DNA from: Thermoplasmata archaeon
GTDB lineage: Archaea; Thermoplasmatota; Thermoplasmata; Lutacidiplasmatales; UBA184
NCBI GenBank assembly: GCA_030043545.1
Contig: JASHXM010000083.1
Coordinates: forward strand, 1-12,704
Direction of reading: 5' to 3'
DNA length: 12,704 nucleotides
Within the stretch, counting starts at the first letter, position 1. The number at the start of each line of letters is the position of its first letter. The notes beneath the pieces were generated by a model. It was given only the letters and a program-made list of their open reading frames with translations, had not been told where the DNA came from and searched no databases. Below, piece by piece: positions 5,471 through 12,088 of the stretch. A program made the translations under genes and the position numbers.

Positions 5471-7414
5471 GTGGCCGACGGCCGTCGCCTCGTTGCGATA
5501 GTCTTCACGGACATCGTCGGGTACACTCAGCTCTCCCAGACCGACGAGCCGGCGGCTCTGCGGCTGCTGCAAGAGCACGATCGCCTGCTCCGACCGATCC
5601 TCGACATCCACGGCGGGCGACGTGTGAAGTCGATGGGCGACGGGATGCTGATCGAGTTCCCCAACGCACTGGCCGCCGTGGAGTGCGGCGTCGACTTTCA
5701 GCGGCACGTCCACGAACGGAACGCCCGGGCGGGATCGCCGCCGCTCCGCCTCCGCATCGGGATCCATGTGGGAGATGTGCAGCGTCGAGGGAGCGACATC
5801 TTGGGCGATGCCGTGAACATCGCCTCGCGGATCGAGCCGCTGGCCGACCCGGGAGGCATCTGCCTCACGGAGCAGGCCGTCGATCTCGTCCGGCACCGGG
5901 TGGCGTATCCCCTCGAGGGACTGGGAGCGAAGAACCTCAAGGGTGTGCGGGAGGCGGTCGGAGTCTACCGGCTCGTCCTTCCTTGGACGAACGCAGAGGT
6001 CGCCGGTTCGCTAGCCCCGGCCCACCGGCTCGCGATCCTTCCCTTGTCGAACATCAGTCCGGACCCGAAGGACGAGTTCATCGCAGACGGGCTGACGGAG
6101 GAGCTGATCTCCACCATCTCCCGCGTGCCCGAGTTGAGCGTGATCTCGCGCACCTCGGTCATGCAGTACAAGAACCAGGCGAAGCGGATGTCGGAGATCG
6201 GCCGGGAGCTCAATGTCCGCACGGTGCTGGAAGGGAGCGTCCGCAAGTCGGGGAGCCGGGTCCGGATCGCGGTGCAGCTGATCGACGCGGGGGACGACAA
6301 GCACCTCTGGGCCGAGAACTACGACCGGAGCCTCGAGGACATCTTCACGATCCAGAGCGAGATCGCCCAGGAGATCGCCAACGCCCTTCAGATCCGCTTG
6401 CTCGAGGAGGACCGCGCCCGCATCGGCAAGGTGCCGACCGCCGACACCGAGGCGTACCTGCTGTACCTCAAGGGGCGCTATCAGAGCGAGCTCGTCACGA
6501 AGGAGGGATCGATGACCGCCATCGGATACTTCGAGGAGGCGGTTCAGCGCGATCCGAAGTTTGCGCTGGCGTTCGCTGCGATCGCGGCGGCGTACCACCG
6601 GCTCGGGTTCCTCGAGATGCTCCCGTCGGCCGAGGCGTCCGCGAAGGCCGATGTCGCGGCGTCGCGCGCGCTCGCCCTCGACCCCGGGCTCGCCGAGGGC
6701 CACATCGCTCTCGCGTGGGTGCTGTTCCACGGACTCGACTTCCGCGGGGCGATGCGGGAGGTGCGTCGCGCGCTGGAGCTCAATCCGAACCTCTCGGGCG
6801 CGCACGTCGCCGCCGGCCAAACGCTCCAGTACGCCGGCCGGTTCGAGGAGGCGTTCGCCGAGATGGAGAAGGCGCTCGAGCTCGATCCCCTATCGGCTCC
6901 GACGCTGCGGGAGGTCGCGGCGTGCTACCTCTACGGCGGTCGCCCGGAGCGCGCCGCGGAGCTGTTCCGCTCGGCGATCGAGAAGGAGCCCGAGAACCCG
7001 TTCGCGGTGGGACAGCTCGGGCTCTGCCATGTCCGACAAGGGCGGTACGACGAGGGGATCACCGAGATCCGCAAGGCGGTCGAACTGTCGAGCGGGACCG
7101 ACCCTTCGAAGCGGATGGACCTCGCGTATGCGTTCGCCCGGGCGGGTCGGGTCGACGACGCCCGGAGGGTCATCGCCGGCATGGTCGAGGAGCACGATCG
7201 CCACGGCACCGGGGCCCGGGCGGTCGCGGCGGCGTTCGCGAGCGTCGGCGACGCCGAGTCGGCGTTCGTCTGGCTCGAACGGGCGTACCAGGAGGAGTCG
7301 GGGTACCTGGGCCGGATCTCCGTCGACTTTGGCTTCGAGGGGCTCCGATCCGACCCGAGGTTCCAGGACTTCCTCGAGCGGCTTGGCCACCCGTCCAAGG
7401 CTGCGATCGACTGA
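5471..7414 (+). CDS. class III adenylyl/guanylyl cyclase with TolB-like domain and TPR repeats
   Basis: Residues 1-170 of this 647-residue protein form a class III cyclase domain. The two metal-binding aspartates are D14 ('VFTDIVGYT') and D57 ('KSMGDG'). K53 and D109 sit at the purine-selecting positions and favour ATP. N116 and R120 ('GDAVNIASR') are the transition-state residues. All are present, so it should make cyclic AMP from ATP. Residues 186-310 are the TolB-like domain common in this architecture ('LAILPLSNIS', 'GLTEELISTISRV', 'VRTVLEGSVRKSG', 'LWAENYD'). Residues about 326-640 are TPR-type helical repeats, for example 'AFAEMEKALELDP' and 'AAELFRSAIEKEP', likely for protein binding. 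No transmembrane helix separates cyclase and TolB-like parts, unlike in many bacterial relatives, so it should be soluble. GTG 5471 is chosen because the catalytic domain begins at once. Such fusions are mainly bacterial, so transfer into this genome is plausible. Confidence 0.88.
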   Translation: MADGRRLVAIVFTDIVGYTQLSQTDEPAALRLLQEHDRLLRPILDIHGGRRVKSMGDGMLIEFPNALAAVECGVDFQRHVHERNARAGSPPLRLRIGIHVGDVQRRGSDILGDAVNIASRIEPLADPGGICLTEQAVDLVRHRVAYPLEGLGAKNLKGVREAVGVYRLVLPWTNAEVAGSLAPAHRLAILPLSNISPDPKDEFIADGLTEELISTISRVPELSVISRTSVMQYKNQAKRMSEIGRELNVRTVLEGSVRKSGSRVRIAVQLIDAGDDKHLWAENYDRSLEDIFTIQSEIAQEIANALQIRLLEEDRARIGKVPTADTEAYLLYLKGRYQSELVTKEGSMTAIGYFEEAVQRDPKFALAFAAIAAAYHRLGFLEMLPSAEASAKADVAASRALALDPGLAEGHIALAWVLFHGLDFRGAMREVRRALELNPNLSGAHVAAGQTLQYAGRFEEAFAEMEKALELDPLSAPTLREVAACYLYGGRPERAAELFRSAIEKEPENPFAVGQLGLCHVRQGRYDEGITEIRKAVELSSGTDPSKRMDLAYAFARAGRVDDARRVIAGMVEEHDRHGTGARAVAAAFASVGDAESAFVWLERAYQEESGYLGRISVDFGFEGLRSDPRFQDFLERLGHPSKAAID

Positions 7415-7477
7415 CGGGGTCGGGGCGGAGGACCCGGAGCCGATCGCCGACGCGGGCGCGCGACCGGCGGGACGGGC

Positions 7478-8260
7478 ATGGGCGGGGTGCACCTTCGGAT
7501 CCGCGGGCCCGCCGGCGGCGGCGCGACGACGGTCGCCGCGCTCCTCTACGCGACGCTGATCGACCGATCGAGCGGGGCCGAACCTCGGCTCACGTGCTAC
7601 GCGGACCCCCCGAGCCTGCGCGCCGCCTCCGCGCTCTGCCGCCGGGTCCTCGCCGCCTCCGACGGCCCCGTCGCACCGGGCCCGGAGCGGTACACCGTCC
7701 GGTACGAGCTCGCGGGGACGGGCGGCTGGCTTCGCCGGACGGTCGGCGGAGAGGGCGTCGTGCTCAGTGTGGACTCCGGGGGTGCCGCCGACCCGGACCC
7801 CCGGCCGTCCGACTCGTGGGTTCGCGACCGGGACGTCTCCCTCGAGCTCGTCGTGCGGGACGGCCGACGTCCGCTCCTCCCCCCGACGCCGTCCGGCCCC
7901 TCGGATCGAGACCCGAGCGTTCGGGCTCGCTCGCGATCGGCTCGCGCGGGCTCGGTGCGTCTCGCCGGGATCGTGACCAAGTGGGACGTTCGAGAACCCG
8001 ACCCTCCGGGCAGTCCGCCCGCCTCCTGGCCGGCCCCCGACGCGCTCGACTCTCGGCTCCGGCTCTTCGCGGCCCTCCGCGGGGGGACCGGCCCCGACGC
8101 GGTCTCCCCCGAGGTCGTCTTCCTCTCCGGTCGGGGCCGACCCGGCGGCGCGGGCGACGCGGCCGAGCCGTCCCACATCTACCGGGAGCTCGTGGCGCCG
8201 TTTGCGCGGCCGGAGTATCTCGCGCTCCTCGCCTGGATCGCCAAAGCGGCGGACGGGTGA
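7478..8260 (+). CDS. divergent GTPase-like protein with degenerate P-loop
   Basis: The 260-residue protein starts at ATG 7478, 63 bases after the cyclase stop, and ends 11 bases from the convergent AAA+ gene. The order of elements fits a Ras-like P-loop GTPase: strand 'VHLRIR' and loop 'GPAGGGATT' (10-18), a two-strand stretch 'YTVRYELAG', 'GVVLSVDSGG' at the G3/Walker B position (93-102), 'GIVTKWD' as an intact G4 (TKxD, 164-170), and 'PEVVFLSGRG' as a G5-like strand (211-220). In the loop, GxxxxGK[ST] reads GPAGGGAT, so the lysine that binds the phosphates is alanine. It may bind nucleotide weakly or act as a pseudo-GTPase. Residues 105-160 are Pro/Arg/Asp-rich and probably disordered. It may partner the intact GTPase at 10433-11440. 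The fold is inference from motif order; overall similarity is low. Confidence 0.55.
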   Translation: MGGVHLRIRGPAGGGATTVAALLYATLIDRSSGAEPRLTCYADPPSLRAASALCRRVLAASDGPVAPGPERYTVRYELAGTGGWLRRTVGGEGVVLSVDSGGAADPDPRPSDSWVRDRDVSLELVVRDGRRPLLPPTPSGPSDRDPSVRARSRSARAGSVRLAGIVTKWDVREPDPPGSPPASWPAPDALDSRLRLFAALRGGTGPDAVSPEVVFLSGRGRPGGAGDAAEPSHIYRELVAPFARPEYLALLAWIAKAADG

Positions 8261-8271
8261 GCGGGGCAGGG

Positions 8272-10401
8272 TCACTCGGGAGCGGACCGATCGTCGCCGA
8301 CCGGACTCCCGGGGTCGGGTGTCGGCCCCTCGGCGGCCCGAAGGTACTCCCGGCCGGCGTCGGTGAGCGTCCGCCCGGTGGCCTGCGCCGTGACGAATCC
8401 CGCCCGCTGCAGACCCGCCAGGACCTCGCGCTCGATGAACTCCCGGTCCGACTCCTCCAAGAGGTTCTGGAGCGCATCGAGCCCGATCGGACGCTCCTGC
8501 GCGGCGAGGAGCTCCAGCACGCGACGGTGCCGCGCGCCGAAGCCGAGGTCGTCGAGCCCCTCCGCCTTTTGGAGGTCCTTCAGATGGTCGTCCCAGCTCC
8601 GTCCGCGCTGGAGGCTCACCTCGCGGCGCCGTTCGAGCTCCTGGGCGAGCCGCAAGGCCACCCGCGGGACGTTCTGGCTCAAGCGAGCGATCCGGAGCGC
8701 GACCGCCTCGGGGAGCTGCGGCGAGCGGTCGCGGACGATCCGGGCGACCTCGTCGGCCGTCGGGTCGAGTAGATGGACCTCGGGCGTGAACCGCGAGCGC
8801 AGGGCCCGGTCCACGGCCTCCGGCCGCGTCGTCGCCGCGACGAACGTCGCGTACGGGAAACGGCAGATCCGATTCCCCAGACGCACGAACCGACCGTCCG
8901 GCTCGGTGAGCGTGAGGAGCGACTCCTGGACACGCCGCGGGATGAGGTGCACCTCGTCCAGGAAGATCACGACCGGCGGGTACTCGAGTTCCGGCAGGCC
9001 CTGGGGTCCGTCGGGAAGCGGCCGGGCCGGATGGCGGGCGACCGCGAGCGCCGCGTCGATCGCCCCGACGAGCGCCTCGCGGTCCGGGACGGCGTGCCCG
9101 TCGAGGGCGACGAGCGGCAGCCCGAGCGCTCGGGCGAGTCGACCCGCGAGCGTCGTCTTGCCGGTGCTGGGGTTGCCGGTGATCAGGTAGGAGACCGCGA
9201 GCCGGGGGGGCTCGTGCAAGAGCGCGGCGACGAGGTCGATCGATACCCGCTCGACCGCCCCCGCGTTCCCCACGAATCCGTCGAACGCGGTCGCCACGCG
9301 GTCGTGGGCGCTCACGAGCGTCGAGGGGGGATCGGCTATCGCCTCGCCGTCGTCTCGCGCCGCGTCGGGTGGGGCCGGAGCGGGAGGGGTCGGGACGACA
9401 CCCCCCGAAGGGGCGGGGGCCGACGGCGCGGAGGCGGGTGCGGCGGGGGGGATCCCGACCGCCGTCTCGGAGATGGGGCCGGGGGGCGCCGGGCCGACCG
9501 GCGTCGCTCCCGCCGGGGCGGGCGCGGTCGGCTCCGAAGACGTCGCCGTACCCCCGACCCGGAGGATCCGGGGGGTGCTCTGGTACGCGCGGTCGATCGC
9601 CGAGTACACCGCCGAGAGTGCCGGCGTCCGCGGGTAGCTCGCGTCGCCGCGGCTTGCGACGACGATCGCCCACCGCGTGGGATCGCTGCGGACCCCCTTC
9701 GCCGAGATCACGACGTCGAACGCGTCGACCTGGCTCGGAGGCGGTGCGTCGGAGATCGCGGTCGGGACCGGCAGCCCGCCGGCGAGGACCAGGACTTCGA
9801 GGAGCAGGTAGAGCGTATCGACCCGATCCGGATCCTGCGAGGTCGGACAGTACAACAGCGTGTGGGCGTCCCGCTCCTGCGACCACCGGTACGCGATCGC
9901 CTCGACCGACGCCTTGCTCGCCTGCGCGCGCAGGCCGCTCCCGAGCGGGGGGAGCGCTCCCGGATCGTCGATCAGCGGGACGACGAGGGGGTCGATGTCG
10001 CCGTGCGCGCGCGGCTGGTCCCGGTCGAACGCTTTCGCGGCCTCGGCCACGTGCGCGAGGGTGAGCCGGCGCTCCCGAAGGAGCGAGAGCGGCAGCACCG
10101 CCGTGTGGTTGCGGTACGTGTCGCGGCCGGCCCCATCGGGGAGTCCTCGTTCGAGGACCGACAGGAGCAGCTCCTCGCCCCCGGGGACGCCGTGCACCAT
10201 CCGGACATCGACCGGACGGGGGTCGACCGTGTTGCTGACGATCCCCCGGAGCGGGGTGTAGTGACCCGCCACGAGCGGCGCGTAGACGGTGAGGTTCATC
10301 CCGCGGGCCACGGCCATGACGCGGTACCCTTCGTCGAGGGGGCGGCCGAAGATCCAGTGGTCGAGCGCGACTGCCTCGCGCGCGCCGTCGCTCCCGGCCA
10401 C
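8272..10401 (-). CDS. GAP1-like domain fused to RuvB-like AAA+ ATPase with winged helix
   Basis: The protein has 709 residues from GTG 10401. Residues about 12-285 resemble the N-terminal domain of GTPase-associated protein 1: 'DHWIFGRPLDEGYRVMA' near the start, then 'GRDTYRNHTAVLPLSLL' (92-108). Residues 286-360 are a Pro/Ala-rich linker. Residues 370-590 are an AAA+ module with Walker A GNPSTGKT (409-416), Walker B 'VVIFLDEVH' (477-485), sensor 1 'FVAATTRPE' (520-528), arginine finger region 'LRSRF' (534-538) and sensor 2 'NVPRVALRL' (577-585). Residues 622-690 are a winged helix ('RHRRVLELLAAQERPIGLDAL', 'LQRAGFVTAQATGR'). AAA+ plus winged helix follows the RuvB plan, but the long N-terminal part does not, and archaea normally lack RuvB, so a branch-migration role is unlikely. 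It lies 31 bases after the GTPase gene on the same strand with a strong ribosome binding site. The AAA+ call is firm; the GAP1 call is tentative. Confidence 0.82.
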   Translation of the reverse strand: MAGSDGAREAVALDHWIFGRPLDEGYRVMAVARGMNLTVYAPLVAGHYTPLRGIVSNTVDPRPVDVRMVHGVPGGEELLLSVLERGLPDGAGRDTYRNHTAVLPLSLLRERRLTLAHVAEAAKAFDRDQPRAHGDIDPLVVPLIDDPGALPPLGSGLRAQASKASVEAIAYRWSQERDAHTLLYCPTSQDPDRVDTLYLLLEVLVLAGGLPVPTAISDAPPPSQVDAFDVVISAKGVRSDPTRWAIVVASRGDASYPRTPALSAVYSAIDRAYQSTPRILRVGGTATSSEPTAPAPAGATPVGPAPPGPISETAVGIPPAAPASAPSAPAPSGGVVPTPPAPAPPDAARDDGEAIADPPSTLVSAHDRVATAFDGFVGNAGAVERVSIDLVAALLHEPPRLAVSYLITGNPSTGKTTLAGRLARALGLPLVALDGHAVPDREALVGAIDAALAVARHPARPLPDGPQGLPELEYPPVVIFLDEVHLIPRRVQESLLTLTEPDGRFVRLGNRICRFPYATFVAATTRPEAVDRALRSRFTPEVHLLDPTADEVARIVRDRSPQLPEAVALRIARLSQNVPRVALRLAQELERRREVSLQRGRSWDDHLKDLQKAEGLDDLGFGARHRRVLELLAAQERPIGLDALQNLLEESDREFIEREVLAGLQRAGFVTAQATGRTLTDAGREYLRAAEGPTPDPGSPVGDDRSAPE

Positions 10402-10411
10402 CGGACGAACG

Positions 10412-10419
10412 CCTCCCCC
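10412..10419 (-). promoter_or_regulatory. strong ribosome binding site for the GAP1-like/AAA+ gene
   Basis: On the minus strand GGGGGAGG ends 10 bases before GTG 10401. It supports that GTG over the internal ATG codons at residues 29 and 35, and suggests a leadered, operon-internal gene read on the same RNA as the GTPase. Confidence 0.55.
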
Positions 10420-10432
10420 GGGGGCCGGCGGC

Positions 10433-11440
10433 CTAGCTCGAGGAAGGCGGGTGCGTCGGCGCCAGCGCCGTCGCTTCCTCGACGTCGTCGGGCGCCTTGT
10501 CGGCGAGGAACCGGAAGTACTCGATGAACCCGCGGTACTCCCCGTAGGAGAACTTCGGATCGCCCTGTTCGTCGCGCGCGACGACCGGACGGCCGGAGAG
10601 ATTCATGTCGGCGACCTTCTCGGTCTCGACCCAGCTGAAGAAGTACGCGGTACGGTCGAAGTTCACGCCGACGAGCCGGTTCCCCTTGAGCAGCGCCATC
10701 ATCTGGGGCAGGAAGCGGCCGATCAGCACCTCGCCGAACTTCCGTCGCTCCTCCGGTTCGTCCATCGGGGGCGGTTCGAGCGGCAGCCCGAGGTGGTTGA
10801 GCACCTCGCCGTTGATCTGGTCGAACTTCGACAGCACGATCACGGGGTAGACGACCGGCTTCGAGCTCGCCATCTTCGCCTGCGACTTCGCCGCGTAGTC
10901 CCGGACCTTGTGCGAAGCGAGCGCGGACAGGAGCACGGCGCCGTTCTCGTCGTAGTTGAGCATCTTCTCGAACTGGGGGCCGTGCGTGGCGACGGTGAGG
11001 CGCGAGCAGTCGACGATGAAGATCACGATCGTGCTCTTGAGCAGCTCCTGGATCGTGTGCCGGTTCTCACTGACCCCGGTCTCCACGTACTCCTCGACGT
11101 CCTCTCCGGCGACGTCGTAGGCGGCGAACCCGATCGTGGAGAACGGGCGGTACCAGTTGGCCCGCTTGATGTACTCCGGGAGGAGGCTGTTGAGCTTGCG
11201 CGGGTACCCGAACTTGAATCGGATTTCGGTGATGTCCTCCTTCAGATTGGCGGCTGGGAACGTCCCGCGTCGAAGAGCGGTCAGGATCCCGCCCATGTAC
11301 CGTACCGATCTCGTGTCGCCCCAGAACCGGAACGAATCGCCCTGGTCGGCGTTGGTGTAGCGGACCTGGGCGGAATAGAGGAGACCCAGGAAGACCGACT
11401 TGCCGGACGACGTATGCCCGTAGATGGCGGCGGGGCACAT
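10433..11440 (-). CDS. TRAFAC-type (double-GTPase-like) P-loop GTPase
   Basis: This 335-residue protein starts at ATG 11440 and has a full set of GTPase motifs. They are G1/Walker A GHTSSGKS (8-15), a candidate G2 threonine near residue 60 ('RGTFPAANLKEDI'), G3 'YDVAGED' (108-114), and G4 'LSKFD' (203-207), a variant of NKxD. The strand 'STIVIFIVDCSRL' (136-148) precedes the helical insert. The 'DxxGE' form of G3 and the very short N-terminus before the P-loop fit the TRAFAC/'double-GTPase' group found with GAP1-like proteins, not a translation factor. Residues 220-232 are a Pro/Glu-rich insert and 317-335 a flexible tail. There is no membrane segment. ATG 11440 has no in-frame start upstream back to the previous gene. 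It lies about 28 bases after an oligo-T element, so it may have its own leaderless promoter as well as read-through from upstream. Confidence 0.82.
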   Translation of the reverse strand: MCPAAIYGHTSSGKSVFLGLLYSAQVRYTNADQGDSFRFWGDTRSVRYMGGILTALRRGTFPAANLKEDITEIRFKFGYPRKLNSLLPEYIKRANWYRPFSTIGFAAYDVAGEDVEEYVETGVSENRHTIQELLKSTIVIFIVDCSRLTVATHGPQFEKMLNYDENGAVLLSALASHKVRDYAAKSQAKMASSKPVVYPVIVLSKFDQINGEVLNHLGLPLEPPPMDEPEERRKFGEVLIGRFLPQMMALLKGNRLVGVNFDRTAYFFSWVETEKVADMNLSGRPVVARDEQGDPKFSYGEYRGFIEYFRFLADKAPDDVEEATALAPTHPPSSS

Positions 11441-11465
11441 CGGCGAGGGGATTCTCGGCTGGGGG

Positions 11466-11470
11466 AAAAA
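11466..11470 (-). terminator. oligo-T tract between membrane-protein and GTPase genes (terminator or promoter element)
   Basis: The minus strand reads CAGCTTTTTCCCCC here, the only run of five T in the non-coding part of the window. It lies 53 bases after the stop of the membrane-protein gene, which suits an archaeal T-tract terminator, and 28 bases before the GTPase ATG, which suits a weak TATA-type element. Either reading, or both, would partly uncouple the GTPase and AAA+ genes from the upstream genes. Confidence 0.3.
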
Positions 11471-11522
11471 GCTGTCGTCGGTCCGAGGTCCCCGGGGACG
11501 ACGGCCCCGGCCGACCGGTCGC

Positions 11523-12065
11523 TCAGAAGAGCGTCGACAGCGAGCTCCCGCGGTCGACGAGCAGCCCCTGGACGACGAGGACGACCCCGAGGACGAACAT
11601 CACGAACCGGGGCGCGAACAGGAGGGTGGCGAGATTGAGCAGACCCTTCACGATCGACAGCGGTACGTAGACGATCGCGAAGACGACGAAGCCGATGACC
11701 GCCGCGCCCCACCACGGAATGAACGCCCCGAGGAACAGCCAGGCGCCGAGGCCCGCGATCGCCCCGGCTCCGAGCGCGACGATCGTCGGCCACGGGACGT
11801 CGTGGAGGACCTTCGTCCAGAGGACGACGCCCGCGATGAGCAGCAGGTAGCCCGTGAAGGGGAGGACGTCCCCTCGGTAGAGATTGTACGCGCCGGCGAG
11901 AAGAGCGAGCGCCCCGGACGGTACGGCCAGGATGTCCAGGATCCCGTGGCGGAGCTTCTCTCGGCCGCCCTTGCCACCCAGGAACTCCCAGAGGATCGAG
12001 ACCACACCGGCGGCGACGAGCGCGTAGACGATCGGACCGGTCCCCAGCACCTGGTCGAGCCCCAC
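11523..12065 (-). CDS. six-helix membrane protein of unknown function
   Basis: The protein has 180 residues from GTG 12065. The frame remains open far upstream, but there it only shadows the next gene and carries no hydrophobic pattern; GTG 12065 sits 23 bases after that gene's stop, just before the first helix. Hydrophobic segments lie at residues about 10-29, 42-62, 67-86, 94-115, 118-139 and 152-170, so the protein is almost entirely membrane-embedded with short loops. The loop 'GGKGGREKLRHG' (30-41) is basic and probably cytoplasmic. The tail 'DRGSSLSTLF' is short. No transporter, channel or enzyme signature is visible. Its place upstream of the GTPase and AAA+ genes suggests a membrane partner or output component of the same system; this is inference. 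GTG 12050 is an alternative start. Confidence 0.66.
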   Translation of the reverse strand: MGLDQVLGTGPIVYALVAAGVVSILWEFLGGKGGREKLRHGILDILAVPSGALALLAGAYNLYRGDVLPFTGYLLLIAGVVLWTKVLHDVPWPTIVALGAGAIAGLGAWLFLGAFIPWWGAAVIGFVVFAIVYVPLSIVKGLLNLATLLFAPRFVMFVLGVVLVVQGLLVDRGSSLSTLF

Positions 12066-12088
12066 GGCGAGCGCACCCGTCCTCGGGC

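Noticed and set aside
5083..8772. Very long plus-strand open frame (1229 codons) across the cyclase and GTPase-like genes
   Set aside because: It overlaps well-supported genes in another frame, and its translation is a low-complexity Arg/Gly/Pro/Ala mix. It is a GC-rich shadow frame.
6890..9886. 998-codon minus-strand open frame antisense to the cyclase and GTPase-like genes
   Set aside because: The translation is Arg/Pro/Gly-rich without motifs, and it runs through the AAA+ gene in a different frame. It is an antisense shadow.
8272..10401. Annotating the AAA+ protein as Holliday-junction helicase RuvB
   Set aside because: The AAA+ plus winged-helix part is RuvB-like, but the 360-residue N-terminal extension, the GTPase context and the apparent archaeal host argue against that function.
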